From: Pseudomonadota bacterium
Lineage (GTDB): Bacteria; Pseudomonadota; Gammaproteobacteria; Burkholderiales; Burkholderiaceae_C
Reading direction: 5' to 3'
DNA length: 49,739 nt
NCBI GenBank assembly: GCA_018241405.1
Contig: JAFEDY010000057.1
Span: forward strand, 1-49,739
Below, in pieces: positions 19,415 to 28,239 of this stretch (position 1 is its first letter; the number at the start of each line of letters is the position of its first letter). Both the position numbers and the translations under genes were made by a program. The notes under the pieces are model-generated. The model worked only from the letters and a program-made list of their open reading frames with translations. It did no database searches and was not told where the DNA came from.

Positions 19415-20692
19415 TCAGGGACGCTGCATGCGGCAGGAGCTGGGCATCTGTGCCTTGTCGGCCGCAATCTGGCGCACCACGCGAAAGCCGTAGCCCGAGC
19501 CCTCGACATCGAACTTCACGCCCGGCGCGCCCAGCCTGTCCATCACGCCCACGACCAGGCCCTGCTGGAACTGGTGATCCAGCGCCCGCATATGGCCCGA
19601 CTGGCCGTACAGGCTGACGCTGGCCTGCTCCAGCGCACGCGCCACGGGCAGCGGGTCGCTGCTGGCGGCCTGCTGCATGGCCTGGGTCAGGGCCTCGACC
19701 ATGAGCTGCATGCGCATGTGCACATAGTCGTCCTGCGGCTGGGGGAAGCGCGTGCGAAAGGCGCGGTAGAAGTCCTCGCTGCCCTGGGTGGGCAGGTTGG
19801 GCAGCCAGTCGGCCACGGCCACCACCTTGCCCACACCGGCATCGCCCAGCGCGGAGGGCGCGCCCAGGGCGTTGCCGTAGAAGGTGTAGAACATGCCGTC
19901 GTAGCCCACCTCGCGCGCGGCCTTGACGAGCAGCGTGAGGTCGTTGCCCCAGTTGCCGGTGATGACCGCCTGGGCGCCGCTGGCCTTGATCTTCACCGCA
20001 TAGGGCGCGAAATCCTTCACGCGGCCCACGGGGTGCAGCTCGTCGCCGACGATCGCCACATCGGGGCGCTGCACGGCGAGCTGGCGGCGCGCCTCGCGCA
20101 GCACGGCCTGGCCGAAGCTGTAGTCCTGGCCTATCAGATAGGCGCGCTTGAGGGCCTTGTCTTCGCGCATCACGTCCATGAGCGCGGCCATGCGCATGTC
20201 GGCATGGGCGTCGAAACGAAAGTGCCAGAAGCTGCACTTGTCGTTGGTCAGCAGCGGATCGACGGCCGAGTAGTTGAGGAACACCACGCGCCGATCGGGC
20301 TCGCGCTGGTTGTGTTTGTTGATCGCCTCGACGAGGGCGGCAGCCGTGGCCGAGGAATTGCCCTGCATGACGAAGTGCACGCCGTCGTCGATGGCCGCGC
20401 GCAGGGCCGACAACGCCTCCTCGTTCGTGCCCTTGCTGTCGTAGCGCACCAGTTGCAGCGGCCGCGCGCCACCGGGCAGCTTCACGCCGCCGCGCGCGTT
20501 CACGCGCTCGGCGGCCCAGAGCAGATTGCGGAACACGGCCTCGCCGGTGTTGGCAAAGCTGCCGGACAGGCTCTCGATGAGCGCCAGCTTGATGGGGCTG
20601 CCGGTGGCGCTCTGGGGCTGGGCGCCTGCCGCCAGCGAGAGCAGCGCCAGGGTGCAGGCGCCAACGACCTGGCGGCGTGAAAACAGGGACAT
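19415..20692 (-). CDS. Branched-chain amino acid type ABC solute-binding protein
   Basis: This 425-residue periplasmic binding protein (Peripla_BP_6 / LivJ type) has a signal peptide (MSLFSRRQVVGACTLALLSL, cleavage near AGA-QPQ). It continues with IKLALIESLSGSFANTGEAV, AERVNARGGVKLPGG, VRYDSKGTNEEALSALRAAI, the DYSFGQAVLREARRQL segment and KASGAQAVITGNWGNDL. As with its neighbour, no cognate permease is seen, which is common for this family in Burkholderiales. The ligand may be an amino acid, an amide or an aromatic acid. The gap to the next gene downstream is 147 bp. Confidence 0.88.
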   Translation of the reverse strand: MSLFSRRQVVGACTLALLSLAAGAQPQSATGSPIKLALIESLSGSFANTGEAVFRNLLWAAERVNARGGVKLPGGARPLQLVRYDSKGTNEEALSALRAAIDDGVHFVMQGNSSATAAALVEAINKHNQREPDRRVVFLNYSAVDPLLTNDKCSFWHFRFDAHADMRMAALMDVMREDKALKRAYLIGQDYSFGQAVLREARRQLAVQRPDVAIVGDELHPVGRVKDFAPYAVKIKASGAQAVITGNWGNDLTLLVKAAREVGYDGMFYTFYGNALGAPSALGDAGVGKVVAVADWLPNLPTQGSEDFYRAFRTRFPQPQDDYVHMRMQLMVEALTQAMQQAASSDPLPVARALEQASVSLYGQSGHMRALDHQFQQGLVVGVMDRLGAPGVKFDVEGSGYGFRVVRQIAADKAQMPSSCRMQRP

Positions 20693-20723
20693 GAAAAAAC
20701 CCAAAAAAAGACGGGAACGGCGC

Positions 20724-21563
20724 CTACTGCGCCATGAGCTTCTCTATGGCCTCCGGCACCTCGCCCTGCGGCCCAGGCGCTACCTCGGCGCGCTGCTGCA
20801 CCGCGGACTCCTGCCGGGGAAGCTGCGTCGCGCTCGCTTCCGGCTGCGGCACGGCGGCCGTGGCGACCGGTGGCGCCGTTGTGGCCCCGGCAGGCGCCGT
20901 GGCCGCAGCAGGCGTTGCGGCAGCAGGCTCTGCCGGCAACTGCACGGTGGTGCTGCCCGCGGGTGCCAGGCGCACATAGCGCTCGAAGAGCTGGAAGAAG
21001 CGTTCGTAGAACTGCGTGTCGGAAATGGTCTCGCTACCCACCTTGACCAGGGTGTCGTCGGTGGCCGAGACGGGCAGCGACACCGAGCCTATGCCGCCCA
21101 CGCCCAGCGAGGCCGAGTTGTTGACCTTCTTGATCACATAGCGGTCCTGCAGCGCACTGGCAAAGGCCGAGGTGCGCGCGTCACCCTGCCCCTCGGGAGC
21201 GCAGACCACGCGCATCTCCACCTCGTAGTGCACGTCGGCATGGGGCTGGTAGTACTTGCGCCCGACCACCGACTCGGCAGTGGCCTGGTTCACCACATAG
21301 CCCTGGCTCAGCAGCGCGCGCCGCGCCGCCTCGCAGGTGCGCGCCTGCGAGGCCAGGACATGGCGCGTATGCATGCTGGCGCTGTCGAAGTCGTTGGGGG
21401 TGAACTGCAGGCTGCGTTCCAGCCCGGGCATGGACTCGGGAAGGCGCGCGCAGCCCGCCAGCAGGGCGCAGGCCAGCAGGCCAAGGCGCTGGACCAGGGC
21501 GGACTGAAGGGAAAGGAATCGAATCACGGGGAACCAAGCAATAAAACCGCTGCAAGCCTGCAT
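20724..21563 (-). CDS. DUF2242 family lipoprotein
   Basis: This 279-residue protein matches the DUF2242 family of Burkholderiales lipoproteins. A lipobox (LACALLAGC) follows a hydrophobic signal; the domain shows FDSASMHTRHVLASQARTCE, AARRALLSQGYVVNQA and SVVGRKYYQPHADVHYEVEM. The last 80 residues are low-complexity Ala, Thr and Pro with Gln, probably a flexible linker through the periplasm. The ATG at 21563 is used; a GTG at 21527 would give a more usual signal length, and neither has a clear ribosome-binding site. Function is unknown. It lies 31 bp upstream of the branched-chain-type binding protein and may share its transcript. Confidence 0.82.
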   Translation of the reverse strand: MQACSGFIAWFPVIRFLSLQSALVQRLGLLACALLAGCARLPESMPGLERSLQFTPNDFDSASMHTRHVLASQARTCEAARRALLSQGYVVNQATAESVVGRKYYQPHADVHYEVEMRVVCAPEGQGDARTSAFASALQDRYVIKKVNNSASLGVGGIGSVSLPVSATDDTLVKVGSETISDTQFYERFFQLFERYVRLAPAGSTTVQLPAEPAAATPAAATAPAGATTAPPVATAAVPQPEASATQLPRQESAVQQRAEVAPGPQGEVPEAIEKLMAQ

Positions 21564-21615
21564 TGTGAATGCCAGACGCGCAACACCCGGGTGAACGCCC
21601 GAAAAGCCTGGCCAT

Positions 21616-21660
21616 TACTATTAAAAATAGAGCTGCAAGCGCTTTATTTGAAAGGCTTTA
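21616..21660. repeat. Palindromic intergenic repeat, copy 5
   Basis: TACTATTAAAAATAGAGCTG followed by CAAGCGCTTTATTTGAAAGG. The first part is a closely related form of the AACTATCAAAACAAGAGCTG seen after hppA. It lies in the divergent gap between the DUF2242 gene and the DUF1800 gene. Confidence 0.65.
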
Positions 21661-22002
21661 TGCCGTATTCTTTCAATAACCCTACTCATGGCGCAAGGCG
21701 TACATGGCTCCTGCCTGAACGATCAACTCCAGTGCATGCGTTCGGCGTCGCCCGGTTGCTTGCGCCTTTGGGTAGGCCCGTCCACGGGCCGCACCATCCC
21801 TCGGGCCTGGACACAACACCGCTTATCGCGCGGTCCCATCCGCTTGAATACTTGTAACGAATCCTGAAAGCCTTGCCGCACCGGCGCAGCCAGTTTCCAT
21901 ATGTCGCTTGGGTGAAGCAGGCTACCAATGGTTTCCATGCCGCCGCAGGCCGGAACCCGCCGCAGGGGGCGTGACTCCATCGGGTTGTCTGGAGACCCGA
22001 CC
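21661..22002. other. Long divergent gap with no recognised gene
   Basis: The space between the DUF2242 gene (minus) and the DUF1800 gene (plus) is 439 bp, of which the repeat copy uses about 45. The remainder has lower GC than its neighbours in places and several short frames, none with a recognisable product. Promoters for both sides are expected here. A weak pair TTGCCG (21873-21878) and TCCATA (21896-21901) with 17-bp spacing is possible for the plus strand. No RNA gene was recognised. Confidence 0.5.
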
Positions 22003-23640
22003 ATGCCGCTAGTCCTTCCAAACCCCGGCCGCAGGCAGGCCCTGATGGCCATGCTGGCCGGTGCCAGCCTGCTGGGCGCCTGCACCAGCGCGCCGCTCCG
22101 GGGCACGGGCAGCGCACCGGCCCCCACCCCGGCCCATCAGCGCGCGCAGGCTGAACTAGCCCAAGCCCTGGGCACCGCTCCGCTGGACGCCGCCGCGCGC
22201 CAGCGCTGGCTGGACCGCATCACCTGGGGCCAAAGCGACGCCAGTGCCGCCCGCCTGCAGCAGCTGGGCTTGCCCGCCTGGCTGGCCGAGCAGCTCTACC
22301 CCGACCCGGTCCATTTCTACGCCCTGCCCGCCGCGGCGCAGGCGCAGATCGGCGCCATGCGCATCTCGCGCGAGGCCTTTGCGCCCATGGTGCTGGCGCT
22401 CGAAGCGCAGCGCCAGGCCGCCGTCGCGCTGGCGGACGCCGACGCCAAGCGCGCCGCCCAGCGCGACTACCAGCAGGCGCTGAACCAGGTGCTGCGCGAG
22501 GCCCAGCGGCGCTTTGCGCTGCGCGCGCTGTACTCGCCGCACCAGCTGCTCGAGCAGATGACCTGGTTCTGGATGAACCACTTCAACGTCAATCTGCGCA
22601 AGGCCAACCTGCGCGCGCTGGTGGGCGACTACGAGAACAGCGCCATACGCCCGCACGCGCTGGGGCGCTTTCGCGCGCTGCTGGGCGCCAGCCTGCGCCA
22701 CCCGGCCATGCTGCGCTACCTGGACAATGCCAACAACGCCGCCGGGCGCATCAACGAGAACTACGCGCGCGAGCTCATGGAGCTGCACACCCTGGGCGTG
22801 GGCAGCGGCTACACCCAGGCCGACGTGCAGGAGCTGGCACGCGTGCTCACCGGCGTGGGCATCAGCCTGCGCCCGCTCGATGCGCCGCCGCCGCGCCAGC
22901 GCCCGCAGCTGCAGCACCAGTACCTGCGCGCGGGCCTGTTCGAATTCAACCCAGCGCGCCACGACGATGGCCCCAAGACCCTGCTGGGCCAGCCGCTGCA
23001 CCAGAGCGGCCTGGCCGAAGTGGACGAGGCGCTGGACCGCCTGGCCCGCGCGCCCGCCACGGCGCGCTTCATCGCGCGCAAACTGACCATCTACTTCGTG
23101 GCCGATACGCCGCCGCCCGCGCTGGTGGCGCGCGTGGCCGAGCGCTTTGCGCGCAGCGACGGCGACATTGCAGAGACCCTGGTGGCGCTGTTCACGGCGC
23201 CCGAGTTCGCGGCCTCGCTGGGCGACAAGTTCCGCGACCCGGTGCACTACGCCATGGCCGGCGTGCGCCTGGCGTATGGCGAACGCGTCATCGCCAACCC
23301 CGAGCCGCTGCTGGGCTGGATGGCCCGCATGGGCGAGACCCTGTACGGCCACGAAACGCCCGACGGCTACCCGCTGACCCAATCCGCCTGGGCCAGCGCC
23401 GGCCAGATGACCACGCGCTTCGAGATCGCGCGCATCCTCGGCGCCAGCGGCGCCGTGCTGTTTCGCACGGCGCCCGGCGAGCCGCTGGAGCAGCCCCCTT
23501 ATCCACCGCTGGCCGCATCCGCCGTGGTGCAGGCCTGGCAGCTCTCGGAGAGCACCGGCGCCGCACTGGCGCAGGCGCAAAACCGGCCCGCCGACTGGAA
23601 CAGCTACCTGCTGTCCTCGCCGGAGATGATGCGGCGCTGA
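22003..23640 (+). CDS. DUF1800 family exported lipoprotein
   Basis: DUF1800 proteins are of unknown function and are nearly always paired with a DUF1501 protein, as here. The 545-residue protein starts with a signal containing a lipobox (LLGAC, after RRQALMAMLAGAS). Landmarks are WLDRITWGQSDASAARL, the block MTWFWMNHFNVNL, PAMLRYLDNANNAAGRINEN, YARELMELHTLGVGSGYTQ and ARHDDGPKTLLGQ. The ATG at 22003 is chosen because it starts the signal peptide; the frame is open 75 bp further up. It probably acts in the periplasm or at the outer membrane, and forms a two-gene operon with the next gene 29 bp downstream. Confidence 0.9.
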   Translation: MPLVLPNPGRRQALMAMLAGASLLGACTSAPLRGTGSAPAPTPAHQRAQAELAQALGTAPLDAAARQRWLDRITWGQSDASAARLQQLGLPAWLAEQLYPDPVHFYALPAAAQAQIGAMRISREAFAPMVLALEAQRQAAVALADADAKRAAQRDYQQALNQVLREAQRRFALRALYSPHQLLEQMTWFWMNHFNVNLRKANLRALVGDYENSAIRPHALGRFRALLGASLRHPAMLRYLDNANNAAGRINENYARELMELHTLGVGSGYTQADVQELARVLTGVGISLRPLDAPPPRQRPQLQHQYLRAGLFEFNPARHDDGPKTLLGQPLHQSGLAEVDEALDRLARAPATARFIARKLTIYFVADTPPPALVARVAERFARSDGDIAETLVALFTAPEFAASLGDKFRDPVHYAMAGVRLAYGERVIANPEPLLGWMARMGETLYGHETPDGYPLTQSAWASAGQMTTRFEIARILGASGAVLFRTAPGEPLEQPPYPPLAASAVVQAWQLSESTGAALAQAQNRPADWNSYLLSSPEMMRR

Positions 23641-23669
23641 CCGCATCCCCCTCTTCACCGGAGCACCCC

Positions 23670-24893
23670 ATGAAACGCCGTGCCTTGCTGCAATCCCTTG
23701 CCGCCGGCGCCCTGGCCGGCCTCGCCAGCGCCCAGGCCTGGGCCACGCCCGCCCAGGGCCAGGCGCGGCTCCTGGTCGTCTTTCTGCGTGGCGCCTATGA
23801 CTGCACCAGCCTGCTCGTGCCCACGGCGCGCGAGGCGCGCGACTTTTACGCCGCAAGCCGCCCGCGCATCGCCATCGCCCAGCCCGGCGAGGCGGACGGC
23901 GCGCTGGCGCTGGACGCCGCCTGGGGCCTGCACCCGGCGCTGGCCGACAGCATGCTGCCTTTGTTCGAACGCAAGCAGCTGGCCTTCATCCCGTTTGCGG
24001 GCATCAACGACCTCTCGCGCAGCCATTTCGAGACGCAGGACGCCATCGAGCTCGGCCAGGCGCAGGACGCGCGGCGCAACTTCAACTCGGGCTTTCTCAA
24101 CCGCCTGGCCGCGGTGCTGGGCGCCGGGCCGCTCAGCGCCGTGGCGCCCATGGCGTTCACCGACCAGCTGCCGATCTCGCTGCGCGGCAGCGCGCCCGCG
24201 GCCAATATGCAGCTGGCCGCCGTGGGCCAGCCCAAGGTGAACGCGCAGCACAGCAGCGTGATCGAGTCCATGTACCGCGGCACGCCGCTGGCGCAGACCG
24301 TGACCGAGGGCTTTACGGTGCGCGGCGAGGTGCTGCGCAGCCTGCAGGACGAAATGCAGGCCGCCAGCCGCGGGGCCATGGCCACGCGCGGCTTCGAGCT
24401 GGTGGCGCGGCGCATGGCGCGGTTGATGCGCGAGCGCTTCGACCTGGGCTTTGTCGATGTCGGCGGCTGGGACACCCATGTGGGCCAGGGCGGCGCCACC
24501 GGCTATCTCGCCACACACCTGGGCGAACTGGGCCGGGGCCTGTCCGGGTTTGCACAGGAGATGGGCGCCGATGCCTGGCAGAACACTGTGGTCGTGGTGG
24601 TCAGCGAGTTCGGGCGCACCTTCCGTGAAAACGGCAACCAAGGCACAGATCACGGCCATGGCAGCGTGTACTGGGTACTGGGCGGCGCGCTGACGGCGCA
24701 GGCCGGCGGACGCGTGCTGGGCGAGCAGGTGCAGCTATCGCCGCAAACCCTGTTCCAGAACCGCGACTACCCCGTGCTCAACGAATACCGCGCCGTACTG
24801 GGCGGGCTGTTTGCACGGCTCTATGGCTTGACCCCCACGCAGCTGGGGCAGGTGTTCCCGGGCGTGCAGGCTCAGGACCTGCGCCTCGTCTAA
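23670..24893 (+). CDS. DUF1501 family exported protein (alkaline-phosphatase-like fold)
   Basis: This 407-residue protein has an N-terminal signal (MKRRALLQSLAAGALAGLAS) with a twin arginine, cleaved near ASA or AWA. DUF1501 proteins belong to the alkaline phosphatase / sulfatase-like fold. Visible landmarks are LVVFLRGAYDCTSLLVP, DAAWGLHPALADSMLPLF, FVDVGGWDTHVGQGG and VSEFGRTFRENGNQGTDHGH, the last with the conserved metal-ligand-like Asp and His. The pair DUF1800-DUF1501 is conserved in many bacteria; a shared envelope role is likely but unproven. An RBS-like CACCGGAG lies before the ATG. Confidence 0.9.
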   Translation: MKRRALLQSLAAGALAGLASAQAWATPAQGQARLLVVFLRGAYDCTSLLVPTAREARDFYAASRPRIAIAQPGEADGALALDAAWGLHPALADSMLPLFERKQLAFIPFAGINDLSRSHFETQDAIELGQAQDARRNFNSGFLNRLAAVLGAGPLSAVAPMAFTDQLPISLRGSAPAANMQLAAVGQPKVNAQHSSVIESMYRGTPLAQTVTEGFTVRGEVLRSLQDEMQAASRGAMATRGFELVARRMARLMRERFDLGFVDVGGWDTHVGQGGATGYLATHLGELGRGLSGFAQEMGADAWQNTVVVVVSEFGRTFRENGNQGTDHGHGSVYWVLGGALTAQAGGRVLGEQVQLSPQTLFQNRDYPVLNEYRAVLGGLFARLYGLTPTQLGQVFPGVQAQDLRLV

Positions 24894-25013
24894 AGGTCGA
24901 TTCAAGTGATGCGCCCCGCACAAGCGCGACTACCACTATGTATTAAGTAGCATTGACCGGCCAGGCTGGCGCACGGCATTTGATCTGGCGCAGAAACAAC
25001 GTGGCAATCGACA

Positions 25014-25042
25014 GTAAGAATACGAACCATTCTTATTCTCGA
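25014..25042. promoter_or_regulatory. Candidate Fur box upstream of the Ftr iron operon
   Basis: The palindrome AAGAAT-acgaacc-ATTCTT (25016-25021 and 25029-25034) extends into ATTCTC, and the minus strand reads GAGAATAAGAATGGTT, close to the Fur consensus of GATAAT/GAGAAT hexamers. It ends about 20 bp before the ATG of the P19 gene, where Fur binding would block transcription in iron-rich conditions. Confidence 0.7.
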
Positions 25043-25060
25043 TTTACACAGGATTTCCCT

Positions 25061-25612
25061 ATGCACACCCTTCGCCGCTGGGCCGCTGGCCTCGCCGTGC
25101 TTGGCCTCTCGTTCGCTGCCTCTGCCCTCGAATACCCCATAGGCGCGCCGCAGCAGATGCACGGCATGGAGATCGCCGCCGTCTACCTGCAGGCGGTGGA
25201 GATGGAGCCCGACGGCCATATGCGCCGAGCGGCCGAATCCGACGTGCACCTGGAGGCCGACATCCATGCCATGGCCAACAACCCCAATGGCTTCAAGGAG
25301 GGCGACTGGATTCCCTACCTGATGGTCAAGTACGAGCTGACCAAGCTGCCCTCGGGCGAGGTCATCAAGGGCGACATGATGCCCATGGTGGCCAACGACG
25401 GCTCGCACTACGGCGACAACGTCAAGCTCAAGGGCCCGGGCAAGTACAAGGTGCGCTTCATCGTGCTGCCGCCGAGCAGCAAGGACAACCCGCAGGGCAA
25501 CCACTTTGGCCGCCACACCGACCGCCTGACCGGCGTGCGCCCCTGGTTCAAGCCCTTCGAGATGGAGTGGGAGTTCACCTTTGCCGGCGTGGGCAAGAAA
25601 GGCGGTTACTGA
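25061..25612 (+). CDS. ftrA: P19/FtrA-type periplasmic iron-binding protein
   Basis: This periplasmic protein of the P19/Tp34 family binds ferrous iron (and copper) and feeds an FTR1 permease. The 183-residue protein has a signal peptide (MHTLRRWAAGLAVLGLSFAA). The mature part has the family pattern YPIGAPQQMHGMEIAAVYLQ, with Met, His and Glu ligands, ESDVHLEADIHAMANNP with paired His, and WIPYLMVKYELTKLPSGEV. The C-terminal half (HYGDNVKLKGPGKYKVRFIV) is the beta-sandwich. The ATG at 25061 fits the signal; the frame extends upstream through the Fur box and is not coding there. It leads the five-gene iron operon. Confidence 0.93.
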   Translation: MHTLRRWAAGLAVLGLSFAASALEYPIGAPQQMHGMEIAAVYLQAVEMEPDGHMRRAAESDVHLEADIHAMANNPNGFKEGDWIPYLMVKYELTKLPSGEVIKGDMMPMVANDGSHYGDNVKLKGPGKYKVRFIVLPPSSKDNPQGNHFGRHTDRLTGVRPWFKPFEMEWEFTFAGVGKKGGY

Positions 25613-25614
25613 GC

Positions 25615-27075
25615 ATGCGCCGCCTGAGCCTGAGCACCACGGCCGCCGCCGTGCTGACCCTGGCCTGCGCCGCGCCCGGCGCGGCCCTGGCCGCCCAGGA
25701 TGCCGGCACCGCCGCGCTGCTGGCGCAGATCAAGCAGCTGACGGCGCGCATCGAGGCGCTGGAGCAGCAGAACAAGGCCGTCGATAAAGCCCTGGACAGT
25801 GAACGCATCAGCGAGAAGGAGCCCGAGATCGTCACGCGCCTGAAGGCCGTGGAACTGCAGTCGCTGGGCATGCTCAAGTCCGCGCGCACCGTGGAGGCAC
25901 TCGACGGCATCCAGGTGGGCTTTGCACTCTCGACCGTGGCGCAGCGCCCCTCCTCTGCCGTGCACATGCCAGGCACGGATCTGGACGGCAGGTTCGGCAA
26001 CAGCCAGCTCAACTACCGCGGCGACGCCTTCGTCACCGTGCCGCTGGACAAGCTCGGTGACGTGGAGAGCAAGGTCTTCGCCCATATCCGCTTCGGCCAG
26101 GGCTCGGGGCTGAACGACATGTATTCGTTCTCCAAGCCCAACGCCACGGCGTTTCGCGTGACCTCGACGGCGCCCGACGACTCGGTGGCCATCCTCGGCC
26201 AGGCCTGGTACCAGGCCACCATCCCGCTGCCCTGGGGCGGCTTCAAGCCGCAATCGAAAGAGACGCTGGAAGTCAATTTCGGCAAGATGGACCCGTTCCT
26301 GTTCTTCGACCAGAACGCCGCCGCCAACGACGAGACGCGCCAGTTCCTCAACACCGCCTTCGTGCACAACCCGCTGCTGGACGCGGGCGGTGACATCGGC
26401 GTGGACCGCAACGGCTTCACGCCGGGCTTTCGCGTCTCGTACCTGAACAAGATGGACAAGCGCGAGCCCTGGCGCCTGTCGCTGGGCGTGTTCGGCGCGG
26501 GCAACGGCGCCAACTACTCGCGCTTCTTCTCCTCGCCGCTGATCCTGGCGCAGGCCGAGACCCAGCTGCGCCTGATGGGCGGCCTGCAGGGCAACTACCG
26601 CCTGTACTACTGGCGCACGGGCCAGGCGCCGACCTTCACGGGCGGCAGCGCGCAGCGCGCGGGCTGGGGCCTGTCGATAGACCAGCGCGTGGGCGACGCG
26701 CTCACGCTGTTCGGCCGCTGGGGCCAGCACACCCAGGGGGCGGGCGCACGCTTTGACAAGGCGCTCACGGCCGGTTTCGAGCTGGCGGGCTACGGCTGGA
26801 AGCGCGGCGGCGACTCGCTGGGCCTGGCGCTGGGCTGGCTGCAATCCTCGCCCGGCTGGCGCGCGGACTCCGCCAGCCTGCCGGGCGAAGGCGGCCTGCC
26901 CGCCTACGGCTACGCCGCCACGGGCGCCGAGCGCGTGGCCGAGGCCTATTACCGCTGGCGCCTGAACAAGCAGTTCGAGCTCACGCCCTCGCTGCAGTAC
27001 CTGGGCCGCCCCGGCGCCAACCCCGACGCCAAGCCCTATTACCTGCTGTCGCTGCGTGCGCAGCTGACCTACTGA
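25615..27075 (+). CDS. OprB-like outer-membrane porin inside the Ftr operon
   Basis: This 486-residue protein has a signal peptide (cleavage near ALAAQDA), a short coiled-coil (about residues 28-60, LLAQIKQLTARIEALEQQN), and a long beta-barrel of alternating aromatic strands ending in the outer-membrane sorting pattern (LLSLRAQLTY, terminal aromatic). Segments such as VNFGKMDPFLFFDQNAAAND, RQFLNTAFVHNPLLDAGG and YWRTGQAPTF recall the OprB carbohydrate-selective porin family. The start is 2 bp after the P19 stop and the next gene follows by 12 bp, so it is a full member of the iron operon. A role as an outer-membrane route for iron or its chelate is inference. Confidence 0.85.
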   Translation: MRRLSLSTTAAAVLTLACAAPGAALAAQDAGTAALLAQIKQLTARIEALEQQNKAVDKALDSERISEKEPEIVTRLKAVELQSLGMLKSARTVEALDGIQVGFALSTVAQRPSSAVHMPGTDLDGRFGNSQLNYRGDAFVTVPLDKLGDVESKVFAHIRFGQGSGLNDMYSFSKPNATAFRVTSTAPDDSVAILGQAWYQATIPLPWGGFKPQSKETLEVNFGKMDPFLFFDQNAAANDETRQFLNTAFVHNPLLDAGGDIGVDRNGFTPGFRVSYLNKMDKREPWRLSLGVFGAGNGANYSRFFSSPLILAQAETQLRLMGGLQGNYRLYYWRTGQAPTFTGGSAQRAGWGLSIDQRVGDALTLFGRWGQHTQGAGARFDKALTAGFELAGYGWKRGGDSLGLALGWLQSSPGWRADSASLPGEGGLPAYGYAATGAERVAEAYYRWRLNKQFELTPSLQYLGRPGANPDAKPYYLLSLRAQLTY

Positions 27076-27087
27076 GCCGATCGCCCC

Positions 27088-27411
27088 ATGCACCACCGCT
27101 CTGCCCTGCTGCTCTGCCTGTGCGCCCTCGCCGCCCAGGCCGAGGAACTGCCCACCTTTGCCATCGTCGCCAAGGACGGGCGCCTGGAGCCCGCACGGCT
27201 CGAAGTGCCCGCCGGGCGGCGCGTCAAGCTCACGCTGAAGAACGCCGGCAGCAGCCCGGTGGAGTTCGAGAACCTCAACCTGCGCGTGGAAAAGGTGCTG
27301 GCGCCGGGCGCCAGCTCCTTCGTCGTCACGCCGCCGCTCAAGCCCGGCGTGCACGAATTCATCGACGAGTTCCACCCCGAGACCGGGAAGATGCAACTCA
27401 TCGCTCAGTAA
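27088..27411 (+). CDS. ftrB: FtrB-like cupredoxin-fold periplasmic protein without Cu-binding Cys
   Basis: This 107-residue protein has a signal peptide (MHHRSALLLCLCALAAQA) and a cupredoxin-type beta-sandwich: ARLEVPAGRRVKLTLKNAGS, PVEFENLNLRVEKVL and PGVHEFIDEFHPETGKMQL. The mature protein has no cysteine, so a type 1 copper centre is not possible; His and Met residues near the C-terminus might bind metal in another way. In Bordetella and Brucella, FtrB is a cupredoxin-like protein thought to oxidise ferrous iron for FtrC uptake. The gene ends 3 bp before the permease. Confidence 0.85.
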   Translation: MHHRSALLLCLCALAAQAEELPTFAIVAKDGRLEPARLEVPAGRRVKLTLKNAGSSPVEFENLNLRVEKVLAPGASSFVVTPPLKPGVHEFIDEFHPETGKMQLIAQ

Positions 27412-27414
27412 ATC

Positions 27415-28239
27415 ATGCTCAACGCTTTCATCATCGTCTGGCGCGAAAGCCTCGAAGCGCTGCTCGTCATCAGCGTGCTGTTGTCGTGGATAGCGCGCCA
27501 GGAGCAGCCTGGCACGGCCCTGCGCCGCGGCCTGTGGGGTGGCGCCCTGGGCGGCGTGGCCCTGGCCGTGGGCCTGGGCTTTGCCACCTTTGCCGTGCAG
27601 AGCGAGTTTGCCGGAGAGTCGCTGGAGATCTTCCAGCTCGCCATGGTGCTCGCCGCTTCCGCGCTCATCCTGCACATGGTGCTGTGGATGCACCAGCATG
27701 GCCGCGACATGAAGCGCCAGCTCGAAGGCCAGGCCGCACGCGCGGCCAGCGCCTGGGGCATCGCCGCCATTGCTGCGCTGGCGGTAGCACGCGAGGGTGC
27801 GGAAACCGTGGTCTTTCTCTACGGCCTGGGCCTGGAGGGCAGCGGCACGGCCCTGCTCTCCACCCTGGGCGCCGCTGCAGCGGGCCTGGCCGCCGCCGTG
27901 GCCACGGCCTGGCTGGCGGCGCGCGGGGCGCGCCTGCTCAACTACCGCACGCTGTTTCGCATCAGCGAGATCCTGCTGCTCCTGATCGCCAACGCGCTGC
28001 TGGTCAGCGGCGTGGATCGCATGATCTCGCTCGACTGGCTGCCCGCGCTGATCGACCCGGTGTGGGATCTGTCGGCCCTGCTGGCCGACGGCCAGGGAGC
28101 GGGGCGGCTGCTGGCCGACTTCACCGGCTACCGCGCGCGCCCGGCGGCCACGGTGCTGCTGGCCAGCGCCTGCTTCTGGGCCTTTGCATGGTGGCGCATG
28201 CGCCAGGCCACGCCGCCCGCGCTGCCTGCCAAGGCCTGA
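27415..28239 (+). CDS. ftrC: FTR1-family high-affinity iron permease
   Basis: This 274-residue protein is the inner-membrane iron permease with about seven membrane spans. It has both iron-transfer motifs of the FTR1 family, RExxE as RESLE (residues 10-14) in the first span and REGAE (126-130) in a later span. A HGRDMKRQLEGQ loop lies between. It starts 3 bp after ftrB and ends in the stop-to-start linker that leads into ftrD. The presence of P19, cupredoxin and Fe-S partners marks the Ftr type of ferrous iron uptake rather than the EfeUOB type. Confidence 0.95.
   Translation: MLNAFIIVWRESLEALLVISVLLSWIARQEQPGTALRRGLWGGALGGVALAVGLGFATFAVQSEFAGESLEIFQLAMVLAASALILHMVLWMHQHGRDMKRQLEGQAARAASAWGIAAIAALAVAREGAETVVFLYGLGLEGSGTALLSTLGAAAAGLAAAVATAWLAARGARLLNYRTLFRISEILLLLIANALLVSGVDRMISLDWLPALIDPVWDLSALLADGQGAGRLLADFTGYRARPAATVLLASACFWAFAWWRMRQATPPALPAKA

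Noticed and set aside
21661..22002. Possible small RNA or decayed gene in the long divergent gap
   Set aside because: Several GC-rich stems can be drawn, but none has a clear promoter and T-run terminator, and no frame has a recognisable product.
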